From Sulfopaludibacter sp035606355 (lineage in GTDB: Bacteria; Acidobacteriota; Terriglobia; Bryobacterales; Bryobacteraceae), in the NCBI GenBank assembly GCA_035606355.1, contig DATNFO010000025.1, positions 1-64,000 on the forward strand: 64,000 nucleotides of DNA, in the 5' to 3' direction. Positions within the stretch are counted from its first letter, which is position 1; each line of letters opens with the position of its first letter. Position numbers and translations under genes: made by a program. Below the pieces are notes generated by a model. It made no database searches. It was not told the DNA's origin and was given only the letters and a program-made list of their open reading frames with translations. Below, piece by piece: positions 6,596-15,147 of the stretch.

Positions 6596-8446
6596 TCAGA
6601 CCGCTACGGGCAGGCGGATCGAGAAGGTCGTGCCCTTGCCAGGTTCGCTTGTGAAGTCGATTGTACCATCGTGCAATTGCACGATCCGAAACGTCATTGC
6701 CAGCCCAATGCCGGAGCCTTCTTTCTTCGTCGTGAAGTAAAGGCGGAAGATCTTGTCACGCAGGTCGGGTGGTATGCCCGGCCCGGTGTCGGAGATGCGG
6801 ATCTCGGCTGTGTCCTCGCTCACCGAGCTCTCAAACCGCAGCTCGCCGCCTTCCGGCATAGCTTGCATGGCGTTCACCACCACGTTCAGCACAGCCTGCT
6901 TCAGCAGGTCGCGATCCACTCGGATCTCCACTCCGTCGGATTCCGAACTCATGTTCACGCGGATCTTCGAAGCGTCCGCCTGTGGCTTGGCGAGTTCTAC
7001 GATCTCCTTCATGAGCTGGTGCAGCGGCACGGTGCTCAGATTCAGTTCCACGGGGCGCGTGAAATCGAGGAATGTCTTCACCACGCGGTCCAGCCGCAGG
7101 ATCTCGCGCGAGATGATCTCCATCTGCTGCGCCACGTCGGTATCGCCGCGCGAGAGCTTGGCGCGCGCCACTTCCACGTGCAACAGGATGGCGTTCAGCG
7201 GATTCTTCACCTCATGCGCCACGCCGCCCGAGACGCGGCTGATGGCGGCCAGGCGATCGGCGGTTTGCAGCTCTCGGCCGATCTTGCGCTGTGCCTCCGG
7301 ATCGCGCAAGCGCACCAGCATGCCGGAGCCCGATGCGCCCGGCATCGTTTCCAGCATGTCCACCGCGAGCAGCACCACCCCGACCGCATTCGGAGCGCCA
7401 TCGGGAGATGCGATCGGCACGCGGCGGTTGCGTACCGGACGTCCGGTTTGGGCCGCCTGCGCCACCAGCAGACCCAGCGTATTCGCCGGCGGAAAAATAT
7501 CGTCCATCGAGGCGCCGATCAGCCCCGCGCGCTCGCGGCCGAGGAACTTCTCCACGGATCCGGAAGCGAACACCAGACGGTTTTCGCGATTGAAGATAAA
7601 TACGGCATCTTCCAGATCCTGAAACAGCCGGTCGATGTTGCCGCGCAGATCGGAGACCTCGAACTGCGCGCCGCGCAATCGCTGCCCCAGCATGCTGACC
7701 TTCGATGCCATCATCGAAAGTTCGTCCGTGGCAGGCTTGGCCGCCGGCTTTGCCGCGGGTTCCGGCTTTTCGGGTTCGAATTCGCCGCTCGCGATCAGGT
7801 CGAGTTGATGGCGCAGGTTCCCCAGCGGCCGGAACGCGAATGTCGAAAACAGAAACGTGATCGCCACCGCGCCGAGCACCGCCAGCACCGCGACTTCGCC
7901 GTTTTTCTTGAGCGGCGGAATGATATCCGGCTTAATCAGGTGCGGATCCACAATCACGCGCACCGAAAGCTGCGTCGAAGGCGGAATCACCAGCGGTGTC
8001 GATTGAAGCTGGTAATTGTGCGTGCCGCGTTCGAACAGCGCCTCCATTTTTGCGACCGGTCCCGTCTCCGTGACCAGCCGCTCGAACGGATCGTAATTCG
8101 GCAGATGCTCGCCCAGGCGGTCCGGCAGGCTGTCCAGGAGAATCTCGTTGCCGTTATTGTCGTCCACCACCGCCAGCTCGAGAATCGCGTGCGACGCCAG
8201 CATCAGGGTGTTGAAGAGGCCCACCAGCGAAGGGTCGCGCAGCACTTCGCGCAACGAATTTGTCCGGTCGCGCTCCAGCGTTTCGCGAACCATGCCGCGG
8301 GCGACGCGTTGCAGCGTGCTGGCGCGCTCCAGCGTGGAGGCGAATTGCGCCTGAGTTTCATTGGCGAGATTGACGGCGGAGATCACTCCGGCCAGTACCA
8401 CGGCGAGCAGCACGTAATACAGCGTCAATCTGCCCTGAAGCGTCAT
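6596..8446 (-). CDS. Membrane PAS-containing sensor histidine kinase
   Basis: 616 residues. There are transmembrane helices near 8-26 and 184-204 with an extracytoplasmic sensing region between them. A HAMP-like segment (about 205-262) is interrupted by an Ala/Pro/Lys-rich insert. A PAS domain lies at about 270-385, the HisKA phosphoacceptor His411 in the VAHEVKNPLN context, and the HATPase domain at about 500-616 with NVVVNAMQAM, DTGPGIP and GSGIGLAM boxes. The kinase looks fully active. No response regulator is adjacent; the sigma-54 regulator at 12411 lacks a receiver domain. The start overlaps the end of the oxidoreductase gene by 4 bp (ATGA). Confidence 0.92.
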   Translation of the reverse strand: MTLQGRLTLYYVLLAVVLAGVISAVNLANETQAQFASTLERASTLQRVARGMVRETLERDRTNSLREVLRDPSLVGLFNTLMLASHAILELAVVDDNNGNEILLDSLPDRLGEHLPNYDPFERLVTETGPVAKMEALFERGTHNYQLQSTPLVIPPSTQLSVRVIVDPHLIKPDIIPPLKKNGEVAVLAVLGAVAITFLFSTFAFRPLGNLRHQLDLIASGEFEPEKPEPAAKPAAKPATDELSMMASKVSMLGQRLRGAQFEVSDLRGNIDRLFQDLEDAVFIFNRENRLVFASGSVEKFLGRERAGLIGASMDDIFPPANTLGLLVAQAAQTGRPVRNRRVPIASPDGAPNAVGVVLLAVDMLETMPGASGSGMLVRLRDPEAQRKIGRELQTADRLAAISRVSGGVAHEVKNPLNAILLHVEVARAKLSRGDTDVAQQMEIISREILRLDRVVKTFLDFTRPVELNLSTVPLHQLMKEIVELAKPQADASKIRVNMSSESDGVEIRVDRDLLKQAVLNVVVNAMQAMPEGGELRFESSVSEDTAEIRISDTGPGIPPDLRDKIFRLYFTTKKEGSGIGLAMTFRIVQLHDGTIDFTSEPGKGTTFSIRLPVAV

Positions 8447-9417
8447 TGGCCAATCGTGAGCACCAGCTTGCCGGCGGTCTTGCGACCCTCCAGGTCGCGA
8501 TGCGCCTGCGCGGCATCGGCCAGCGGATAAGTGCGATCCACGCGCAGCTTCAATTTACCGGATTCGATCCACTCGAGCACGTTCCCCGCGCGCCATAATA
8601 ACTCGCTGCGGTCCGCGACGTAATGCGCCAGGCTCGGCCGCGTGAGATAAAGGGATCCCTTACCGTTCAGTATGCCGGGGTCGAACGGCGGAACCGGTCC
8701 GCTGGATTGTCCGAAGAGAGCCAGCAGGCCACGCGGCCGCAGCGAGTTGAGGCTCTTTTCGAAAGTGGTCTTGCCCACCGAATCGTAAACCACGTCCACG
8801 CCCTTGCCGTTCGTCAGACGCTTCACTTCCGCTTCGAAATCCTGCTGTGTGTACAGGATAGCTTCGTCGGCGCCATGCTCGCGGGCGATCGCGGCTTTTT
8901 CCTGGGTCGAGACGGTGCCGAAGGCGCGCGCCCCGAGCATCTTCGCCATTTGCACAATCAGGCCGCCCGCGCCCCCAGCCGCGGCATGCACCAGGCACGT
9001 CGAGCCTTCCTTCAACGGGTAAGTCGAATGCGTCAGATAGTGCGCCGTCATTCCCTGCAGCATCGCCGCGGCGGCGGCAACGAAATCGAGGTGCTCGGGG
9101 ATTTTTACAAGTTGCGCGGCGGCAACAACAGCGTATTCCGCGTACGACCCGCGAGCCATGGCGTACGCCACGCGGTCTCCCGGCGCGACCTCGGTGACTC
9201 CGGCGCCCACGCTTTCCACGGTGCCGGCGCCCTCACTGCCGAGAGTCACCGGCAAATCGGCCTTGTAGAGACCGATGCGGAAGTATACGTCGATAAAGTT
9301 TACGCCGCTGGCGGCAAGCTTCACCAAAGCCTGCCCCGGGCCGGGCTCCGGCGTTGGGATATCCACTACCTGCATCGCACCCGGACCTCCGGGCTGTTTG
9401 ACTTGTACGGCTTTCAC
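8443..9417 (-). CDS. qor: Quinone oxidoreductase, zinc-independent MDR family
   Basis: 324 residues, the normal length for QOR/zeta-crystallin-type enzymes. The GroES-like N-terminal half has the family pattern around ASGVNFIDVYFRIGLY. The Rossmann half has an alanine-rich AAAGGAGG dinucleotide loop (about residues 145-152) and VDVVYDSVGKTTF. The cysteine zinc ligands of alcohol dehydrogenases are absent. It should use NADPH to reduce quinones or related electrophiles in the cytoplasm. It is translationally coupled to the downstream histidine kinase gene (4-bp overlap), a pairing whose meaning is unclear. Confidence 0.9.
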   Translation of the reverse strand: MKAVQVKQPGGPGAMQVVDIPTPEPGPGQALVKLAASGVNFIDVYFRIGLYKADLPVTLGSEGAGTVESVGAGVTEVAPGDRVAYAMARGSYAEYAVVAAAQLVKIPEHLDFVAAAAAMLQGMTAHYLTHSTYPLKEGSTCLVHAAAGGAGGLIVQMAKMLGARAFGTVSTQEKAAIAREHGADEAILYTQQDFEAEVKRLTNGKGVDVVYDSVGKTTFEKSLNSLRPRGLLALFGQSSGPVPPFDPGILNGKGSLYLTRPSLAHYVADRSELLWRAGNVLEWIESGKLKLRVDRTYPLADAAQAHRDLEGRKTAGKLVLTIGQ

Positions 9418-9421
9418 TTAT

Positions 9422-9973
9422 TTATCCTCGGCGCAGAGCGCGGGCGGCATGAACGGACGTTGCATAGAGTAGCAGATAGAGAAAAGTGAACGGGAAGCAC
9501 ACCATGCGAGCCAGTGTGCGTACCGCCCCGGCGCCCGCCAGACCTGAGCGGGAAAGCACAAATTCACGGATCGGCTTCAGGTGCGCCCGGTCCAGCCAGA
9601 AGTAGTCGCCGTTCTCGTTAATGATGAAGGTCTTAGCCGGAACGCGGTAGATCAGGGCGCACTTCCATTTGAACATCACCGGCTCTTCCGAGCAGATCGC
9701 GCCGAGGAGCGAGTACCGGGCGCGGGCGAGCTCGCCGAACAGCGCGCGGCGCTCGGCGCCGGTGCGATAGTCGGACACCCGGAACACCCGGGTATGGGCA
9801 GCGTCAAGGCCTCGCGGAAGATTGGAAAAACAGGAGATCAGATCGATGCGCACGTCTTCGCCCCAAGCCTGCCGGAGGCCGGGTATCACCTTTTCGAGAA
9901 TGTCGCGGGAGCCGCTTTCCACCAGCAGGATGGAGGTGACTTCCGGCAGACGCGCCGAGAGGAAGTACCGCAC
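9422..9973 (-). CDS. Hypothetical protein with C-terminal membrane helix
   Basis: 183 residues from a GTG start (9971-9973). The N-terminal part has an alternating beta/alpha pattern beginning TSILLVESGSRDIL. The C-terminus has a hydrophobic segment (about 155-175) followed by a basic end, and the short patch NGDYFWLDR lies in the middle. The layout suggests a cytoplasmic Rossmann-like fragment anchored to the membrane, reminiscent of part of a glycosyltransferase, but no catalytic motif confirms this. It lies 4 bp upstream of qor and is probably in the same transcript. The function is unknown. Confidence 0.6.
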   Translation of the reverse strand: MRYFLSARLPEVTSILLVESGSRDILEKVIPGLRQAWGEDVRIDLISCFSNLPRGLDAAHTRVFRVSDYRTGAERRALFGELARARYSLLGAICSEEPVMFKWKCALIYRVPAKTFIINENGDYFWLDRAHLKPIREFVLSRSGLAGAGAVRTLARMVCFPFTFLYLLLYATSVHAARALRRG

Positions 9974-9993
9974 AGCTTTGACTATAGCGCGAC

Positions 9994-10028
9994 GGCCAAT
10001 CGGCGTTTACCGGCGCTCATCGGCGGCC
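9994..10028. repeat. Single diverged copy of the dispersed CGGCGTTCATCGGCGGCC repeat
   Basis: The sequence GGCCAATCGGCGTTTACC followed by GGCGCTCATCGGCGGCC matches the repeat family at 451-606, with two substitutions. It lies between two minus-strand genes, immediately after the stop of the serine hydrolase gene, where it can form a GGCC/GGCC-ended hairpin. Confidence 0.7.
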
Positions 10029-10037
10029 GGTAATCTT

Positions 10038-11600
10038 CTACTTCACCGGCCGAAGCAGCAAATCCTGAAAATCGAAGCTGAAATCCGTAGCCGGCGATAC
10101 GGCCTTCATCCGCGCCTCGTCAATTTGGCCATCCGGCTTTAAATCAAACGTCACATACGCATCGGCGTTCATCGACCGCTCCTTCCAGCGCGCGACAAAC
10201 GTGTCGTATTGCCAGTGTTCCAAACTCCCCGCCAGCGCCTTCGTGTGACTGAACTGAATCGTCAGCTTCCCGTTCTCGTCGCGGATGATGATGTCCCCAT
10301 ACCACTGATCCCTGTACGTCCCCGCATAACTGGCGAGCGGCAGCGAAGGTTTGCTGTTCGCATTCCGCTTTCCCGCCGACGCGCTCAAACCCTTCGCGAT
10401 CTCCTGGCCTTCCATCTTTTCCAACTCCCGGTAAGCGCCGATCCAATCGGTCTTCGGCGCCCCCAGGAACTCGTCGGCGATACTCCAGGCCAGCGCCGTG
10501 TGAGCGCCATCGTGCTCCGCATTCGTCAGAATCACGATGCCGAGTTTCTGATCGGGAACCAGAAAGGTTCGCGAAACGAATCCCGAAAGTCCTCCCGTGT
10601 GACCCACCAGTTTGTGCCCGCGATAGTCTTCCGTATGCCAGCCCAAGGCGTATTCCGAAAAATTCGGTTTGAGCGCATCCAGCACCTTCGGCGCTTCCTT
10701 CGGATAGGTTGGAATCGGCATGATCGTCAGGCCTCGCCACATGGTCCGCGATTGCGCTTCGCTGAACAGGCGCCGCCCGCCGTCCATCTCGCCGCGATTG
10801 AGTTGCACCATCATCCACTTCGCCAGGTCGTGAACGCACGAGGCAATCGACCCCGCCGGAGCATTGTTATCGACGTTTTCCTGCTCCACCACCACCGGTT
10901 TGCCGTCGAGCTCGGAATGCGGCGTGGCGATGTCGCGCGCCTTCAGGAACGCTGCGGTATTCAAGACGCTCTCACTCATGCCGAGCGGAGTGAAAATCCG
11001 TTCCCGGACGAAGTCATCCCATGACTTACCCGTCACTGCGGGAATAATCGATCCCGCGACTAAGTAGAGTAAGTTGTCGTATGCATAACTGCTGCGGAAA
11101 CTGGTCGCCGGCTTCAGAAAACGCAGCCGGTGGAGAATCTCTTCGCGCGTGAGGTCCGATGGCGGAAAGAACATCAGGTCTCCTTCCCCAAGACCCAGGC
11201 CGCTGCGATGCACGAATAAATCCGCCACCGTCATCTCGCGCGTCACGTACGAGTCGTACATCTGGAATCCCGGAAGTAAGTCGACCACGTGGTCGTTCCA
11301 GTGAACTTTTCCCTCATCCACCAGAATCGCCATGGCCGCCGCCGTGAACGCCTTCGTGTTGGACGCGATCCGGAAAAGCGTGTGCGCCGTCACCGGGGCC
11401 TTGGTCTCAATGCTGCGGACGCCGTATCCCTTCTCCAGCACCACCTTGCCGTCCTTGACCACGGCAACCGCGATGCCCGGCACGTTGAATTCCGCGCGCG
11501 TGCGCTCTACCAGGGCATCGATATTGGCGTTCTGCGCGGGCAACAGCGCGGGCAGGAGCAGAACTGCGGAGAGTACCTTACTTTTCCAGTAAGCGGTCAT
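10038..11600 (-). CDS. Secreted serine hydrolase, class C beta-lactamase-like
   Basis: 520 residues with a signal peptide (about 1-23, ending PAQNA). The penicillin-binding fold motifs are present: Ser80-x-x-Lys83 in RIASNTKAF, a Tyr-Asp-Asn motif in SYAYDN, and HTG in place of KTG in GHTGG. A C-terminal domain of about 120 residues (DUF3471-like position) follows the catalytic domain. Such proteins are usually D-aminopeptidases, esterases or peptidoglycan-related hydrolases rather than true beta-lactamases. The start overlaps the end of rsmI by 23 bp. A shorter N-terminus is possible, but the chosen start gives a good signal peptide. Confidence 0.88.
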   Translation of the reverse strand: MTAYWKSKVLSAVLLLPALLPAQNANIDALVERTRAEFNVPGIAVAVVKDGKVVLEKGYGVRSIETKAPVTAHTLFRIASNTKAFTAAAMAILVDEGKVHWNDHVVDLLPGFQMYDSYVTREMTVADLFVHRSGLGLGEGDLMFFPPSDLTREEILHRLRFLKPATSFRSSYAYDNLLYLVAGSIIPAVTGKSWDDFVRERIFTPLGMSESVLNTAAFLKARDIATPHSELDGKPVVVEQENVDNNAPAGSIASCVHDLAKWMMVQLNRGEMDGGRRLFSEAQSRTMWRGLTIMPIPTYPKEAPKVLDALKPNFSEYALGWHTEDYRGHKLVGHTGGLSGFVSRTFLVPDQKLGIVILTNAEHDGAHTALAWSIADEFLGAPKTDWIGAYRELEKMEGQEIAKGLSASAGKRNANSKPSLPLASYAGTYRDQWYGDIIIRDENGKLTIQFSHTKALAGSLEHWQYDTFVARWKERSMNADAYVTFDLKPDGQIDEARMKAVSPATDFSFDFQDLLLRPVK

Positions 11601-12399
11601 AGACTTCCCTCTTCGAAAGCCCTCTACGGCGGGCGACCTGTTTAATGGCGTCCATGCGCGGCGTCCCGGCGCGCTCCAGTTGCGCCACCGCTTCGGCCAG
11701 CGGCGTATCGTCGGGCCGCGGTGCGGTCGCTTTGCCGATCAGCACGGTAATCTCGCCTTTCACCGCGTCGCGCGCCGCCAGTTGAGCGGCAATCCCGGCG
11801 GCGGTGCCTCGCAGGAATTCTTCGTGCAGCTTCGTCAGCTCGCGCGCCACCACTACCGGACGTGCACCGAGCGTCGCCTGGATCGCTTCCAGCGTTTCCA
11901 GAATGCGATGCGGCGCTTCGTAAAAAATGAGCGTCGCCTCTTCGTCCGCCAACGCCTTCAGTGCGTTAACGCGCTGTCCTGGTTTGTGCGGCAGGAAGCC
12001 GCCGAAGTGGAACTGGTCCGTGGGAAGTCCCGCGCCCGCCAGCGCGGAGAGCGCCGCCGAAGGTCCGGGAATCGGGTGCACCGCAATGCCGTTTTCAATC
12101 GCCGCCTTGACCAGCCGGTAGCCCGGGTCGGAGATCAGCGGCATCCCCGCATCGGAAACCAGTGCGATGCTGTCGCCGCCCACCAGCCGCGCCGTCAGCT
12201 CGCTCGTGCGCTCGGCTTCGTTGAAATCGTGGTAACTGACCGCCGGCGTAGCGATGCCGTAATGGTCGAGTAACTTGCGCGTCTGCCGTGTATCTTCCGC
12301 CGCGATCACGGTAACTTCCCGCAGCGTTCGCACCGCCCGGTAAGTAATGTCTTCCAGATTCCCGATCGGCGTGGCGACAATGTATAGGCGGCCGGGCAT
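11578..12399 (-). CDS. rsmI: 16S rRNA (cytidine1402-2'-O)-methyltransferase RsmI
   Basis: 273 residues, typical length. The N-terminus shows the tetrapyrrole-methylase-fold signature LYIVATPIGNLEDIT. It is followed by AAEDTRQTRKLL, VSDAGMPLISDPGY and PGPSA, the SAM-binding and substrate loops of the family. The enzyme methylates the 2'-OH of C1402 in the ribosomal P site using SAM. The C-terminal SKREVYDRLL tail is also family-like. It is the second gene of a minus-strand run downstream of the sigma-54 regulator (11 bp gap) and overlaps the serine hydrolase gene. Confidence 0.95.
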   Translation of the reverse strand: MPGRLYIVATPIGNLEDITYRAVRTLREVTVIAAEDTRQTRKLLDHYGIATPAVSYHDFNEAERTSELTARLVGGDSIALVSDAGMPLISDPGYRLVKAAIENGIAVHPIPGPSAALSALAGAGLPTDQFHFGGFLPHKPGQRVNALKALADEEATLIFYEAPHRILETLEAIQATLGARPVVVARELTKLHEEFLRGTAAGIAAQLAARDAVKGEITVLIGKATAPRPDDTPLAEAVAQLERAGTPRMDAIKQVARRRGLSKREVYDRLLEK

Positions 12400-12410
12400 G
12401 GTCGCGCGAG

Positions 12411-13751
12411 TCAGCGCAAGTTGAACTTCTTCATCTTATACCGCAGCGTATCGCGCGTGACTCGCAGCAGCCGCGCGGCTTGCGTCTGGTTGCCGGCGGT
12501 CTTCTCCAGCGCCTTGGCGAGCAGTTGCCGCTCGTTGTCTTCCAGCGAAAGACCGTCCTGCGGAATTTCCAGCGGCGGCATGGCGGCTGCGCTGTTATGG
12601 TCCGGCCGCGCGATTGCAATCGGCAGGCTGGCGGCCGTAATCAGGCTGGAATCCTCCAGAATCATGGCGCGCTCGATCGCGTTGCGCAGTTCGCGTACGT
12701 TGCCCGGCCAGTCATGGGTGATCAGCAGCTTGGCCGCCTCTTCGGTGACCCCTTCGATGTTGCGCTTGAACTTGCGGTTGTAGTGCTCGATGAAGAATCG
12801 TGTCATCGGCACAATGTCTTCCAGCCGCTCGCGCAGCGGCGGAATCTGTATCTGGATCACGTTCAGGCGGAAATACAAATCCTGCCGGAAGGCGCCTTCC
12901 TTCACGGCTTCCCTCAGGTTCTTGTTGGTGGCCGCGATCACGCGCAGATCCAGTTTAATGTCCTTGAGTCCGCCCAGCCGCCGGAAGCTCTGCTCTTCCA
13001 GAACGCGCAGCAGTTTGGCCTGCAGCATGGTCGGGATTTCGCCGATTTCGTCGAGGAACAGCGTACCTTTATCGGCCAGTTCGAAAATGCCGCGCTTCTG
13101 CGAACGCGCATCCGTAAAAGCGCCCTTCTCGTACCCGAAGAGCTCGCTCTCCAGCAGCGTTTCCGGAATCGCCGCGCAATTGATCGCAATAAACGGCTCC
13201 GCCTGCCGCAGACTCTGGTAATGCAGCGTCTTGGCAACCAAGTCCTTACCAGTGCCGTTTTCGCCTTCCAGCAGGATGGTGGTGGCTTCGCTCGCCGCCA
13301 CGCGCCGCACGAAGTTGAGAACGTCCCGCATGCCGGCCGATTCGGCGATCACTTCGCGCTTCTGCGGCGCTGCTTCTTCGGTAATGTCTTTGATGGTTGC
13401 GACCACGCCGGTCAACTTGCCGTCGTCGTCGAACATCTGGTTCGTGCGCATCACCACCAGGCGCTCCAGACCGTTGTGGGTGTGGAGGCGCACCGTCGCG
13501 TTCGGCGATGAGGGAGGCTGATTCAGTCCCACCAGAACGCCGCAGCCCGGTTCGCATAAGGAGCAGCCGAAGATGTCCTGGCAGTTCTTGCCAAGCATCT
13601 CGTCGCCCGACACGCCGAATAGTTTTTCCGCCGCCCGGTTAACGCCGGTAATGCGGAACTCCGGATCGTACAGGACCAGAGCGTCAGAAAGCTGGTCAAA
13701 GACCGATTCCAGAACACCGGTCTGCTGCCAGCCAGGTATTAATTTGGACAT
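12411..13751 (-). CDS. PAS-domain sigma-54-dependent transcriptional activator
   Basis: 446 residues. A PAS domain (about 12-125) contains four clustered cysteines (57, 63, 66, 70; C-x5-C-x2-C-x3-C) that could hold a metal, an Fe-S cluster or a disulphide. The AAA+ sigma-54 interaction domain (about 140-370) has Walker A GENGTGKD, a GAFTDA loop (variant of GAFTGA) and LFLDEIGE. A Fis-type HTH ends the protein (about 405-446). It should remodel sigma-54 RNA polymerase in response to a redox or small-ligand signal. It lies divergent from the multihaem cytochrome operon, which is its most obvious target. A perfect TATAAT in reverse (13766-13771) precedes it. Confidence 0.93.
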   Translation of the reverse strand: MSKLIPGWQQTGVLESVFDQLSDALVLYDPEFRITGVNRAAEKLFGVSGDEMLGKNCQDIFGCSLCEPGCGVLVGLNQPPSSPNATVRLHTHNGLERLVVMRTNQMFDDDGKLTGVVATIKDITEEAAPQKREVIAESAGMRDVLNFVRRVAASEATTILLEGENGTGKDLVAKTLHYQSLRQAEPFIAINCAAIPETLLESELFGYEKGAFTDARSQKRGIFELADKGTLFLDEIGEIPTMLQAKLLRVLEEQSFRRLGGLKDIKLDLRVIAATNKNLREAVKEGAFRQDLYFRLNVIQIQIPPLRERLEDIVPMTRFFIEHYNRKFKRNIEGVTEEAAKLLITHDWPGNVRELRNAIERAMILEDSSLITAASLPIAIARPDHNSAAAMPPLEIPQDGLSLEDNERQLLAKALEKTAGNQTQAARLLRVTRDTLRYKMKKFNLR

Positions 13752-13765
13752 TACAGCTTGGTCCG

Positions 13766-13771
13766 ATTATA
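13766..13771 (-). promoter_or_regulatory. Candidate -10 element for the sigma-54 activator gene
   Basis: TATAAT on the minus strand ends 15 bp before the ATG at 13749-13751, giving a very short leader. No convincing -35 box is present at the right distance. The adjoining 13780-13849 stretch has a GC-rich hairpin (GGGGGAATGCCCCC) before the divergent cytochrome operon. I found no clear -24/-12 sigma-54 promoter there. Confidence 0.35.
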
Positions 13772-13849
13772 GCAGCGGCTTTGGGGGAATTGGCCCACCG
13801 CTGATGCGGGTGCGGGGGAATGCCCCCACTTAGGAGGGGAGGCGGCGAT

Positions 13850-14128
13850 ATGCAAGTAGTTCAAGCCATTCAGTTAAGCGCATGGCGAGGCAATTGCACG
13901 TCCGGCGTTATGTCCCGTTTAAAGCTCATCGTGCCCGCAGCTCTTGTGCTGGGCGGTTTTCTGGTTTGCTCCACGGCCTCGTATGGCAAGCCGGATTACA
14001 CCAAGGCCACGAAGAAGGCGTGCGGCTTCTGCCACGTCGACGCGCAGAAAGCCCCCAAAGACCTGAAAGACGCCGGGAAGTACTACCAGGAGCACAAGAG
14101 CCTGGATGGTTATCAGGAAAAGAAGTAA
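13850..14128 (+). CDS. Small exported monohaem cytochrome c
   Basis: 92 residues from the ATG at 13850, preceded by AGGAGGGG about 10 nt upstream. A shorter start at 13910 (72 residues) gives a cleaner signal peptide but has no ribosome binding site. The signal peptide core is PAALVLGGFLVC. The mature part is about 45 residues with one haem-binding motif CGFCH and a Lys-rich surface; a methionine ligand is not evident. It is the first gene of the cytochrome operon 13850-18298 and could be a small electron shuttle to or from the multihaem proteins encoded downstream. Confidence 0.8.
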   Translation: MQVVQAIQLSAWRGNCTSGVMSRLKLIVPAALVLGGFLVCSTASYGKPDYTKATKKACGFCHVDAQKAPKDLKDAGKYYQEHKSLDGYQEKK

Positions 14129-14220
14129 CCCTTTCGGTGGCGCACTGCGCCTCGCGCACGAAAGGTGAGAAGTTGAATTTCAAGTAGGAGAAACAGAAAG
14201 GTGGAGGCGTGGAGTCATCC

Positions 14221-14661
14221 ATGATGCAAACCGTTCAGCTTGCGATTGCTGACGGCGGGTATGCGGCCGCGTTGCGGGATGCGCTGTCCCGGAGTTGCGC
14301 ATGGCATGTCGAATCGGTGCAAAATCCGGACCTGGCGCGCAAGGGTGTGCTGGTCCTCGATGAGTTCGCATTCGCGCGGCAGCCCCTCCCCTTGATCAAT
14401 CCCGAGCGAGTGGTCCTCATCTCGCATCACGATCCGCAACTCTTCGCGCAAGCCTGGGATGCCGGCATCGTTTCCGTCGTTTCCCAGGAAGATCCTCTCA
14501 ATACGGTTCTGCTCGCCGTCATGGCCGCGGCACTGCGTGTGGCAAAAACCAGCAACGCGGCGGCGGCAGCAAGCGGAATTTCGCCCAGCGGCGAATCCGA
14601 AGTTGCGTCAATATCCCCACGGCGCCAGAATTCCAGTCACAAACGTTGCAAAACTCAATAA
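14221..14661 (+). CDS. Degenerate receiver-like protein
   Basis: 146 residues (ATG at 14221, GGAG 6 nt upstream; a GTG at 14209 is possible). The alpha/beta pattern resembles a response-regulator receiver: an early acidic loop, a central VLVLDEF strand with Asp, VVLISHH, WDAGIVSVV and a closing helix. The usual lysine of the switch is replaced by Gln in VVSQEDP. About 35 residues at the C-terminus are low-complexity Ala/Ser. No output domain is present. It may be a pseudo-receiver that binds a partner instead of being phosphorylated. It lies within the cytochrome operon between the monohaem cytochrome and the membrane subunits. Confidence 0.6.
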   Translation: MMQTVQLAIADGGYAAALRDALSRSCAWHVESVQNPDLARKGVLVLDEFAFARQPLPLINPERVVLISHHDPQLFAQAWDAGIVSVVSQEDPLNTVLLAVMAAALRVAKTSNAAAAASGISPSGESEVASISPRRQNSSHKRCKTQ

Positions 14662-14834
14662 CTTAGCCGTCTGGCGCCATGGACTTTGGCGTGCAGTACC
14701 CCGAAGTCCAGGGAAAGGAAAATCGGGCATGAATCCTAATTTCGGATTATCGGATGCGGATCTTGCTACGTCCCTGGCCTTTGAGGAGCTGTGCGCGCGG
14801 TCTTTCCCCGTGTTTTCAACCTTGGAGGTAACCC

Positions 14835-15128
14835 GTGAACATACTGTCGTTGAATCTCTGGCCTTACTTTATCGTTTGGGTAGTGCTCGCAGCCGTCGTG
14901 CTGTCTCTGCTGGCCTGGCGCAAGTCCGTGGCTTCTCACGAGGACGATAGCCTGCATCTGGCGAACGCCGGAGCCGTCGCCTCGCAAGTGGAAGTAACCC
15001 ACAAACTCGAACGCATCGATAAGTGGGGCAAAATCCTCACAGCCATTGCCGTCGTCTACGGACTCGCTGTCGGGTGTGCCTACCTGTATCAAAGCTGGGT
15101 GCAGCTTTCCCGTACAGGTCTGAACTAA
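14835..15128 (+). CDS. Small two-helix membrane protein of the cytochrome operon
   Basis: 97 residues from a GTG start with a strong GGAGG at 14824-14828. There are two hydrophobic helices (about 8-28 and 66-86) separated by a charged loop with His/Glu/Lys residues. The gap 14662-14834 before it holds an inverted repeat (GGACTT / AAGTCC, near 14690-14720) and no convincing gene. The product is encoded 19 bp before the nine-haem cytochrome gene and is likely an accessory subunit of that membrane complex. No known family was recognised. Confidence 0.7.
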   Translation: MNILSLNLWPYFIVWVVLAAVVLSLLAWRKSVASHEDDSLHLANAGAVASQVEVTHKLERIDKWGKILTAIAVVYGLAVGCAYLYQSWVQLSRTGLN

Positions 15129-15147
15129 TCAGGAGTCGATTGTCATC

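Noticed and set aside
6224..8530. Long open frame of 768 codons on the plus strand
   Set aside because: It is antisense to the lipoprotein and histidine kinase genes, has Arg/His-rich composition typical of GC-rich shadow frames, and shows no domain.
13752..13849. Sigma-54 (-24/-12) promoter for the cytochrome operon
   Set aside because: I found GG-rich words but no GG-N10-GC pair with the proper flanks, so regulation by the divergent activator is not supported by a visible site.
14730..14950. Possible small gene beginning MNPNFGLSDADL between the pseudo-receiver and the two-helix protein
   Set aside because: Its second half overlaps the better-supported membrane protein gene at 14835 in another frame, and the product becomes Arg/Ser-rich without any domain.
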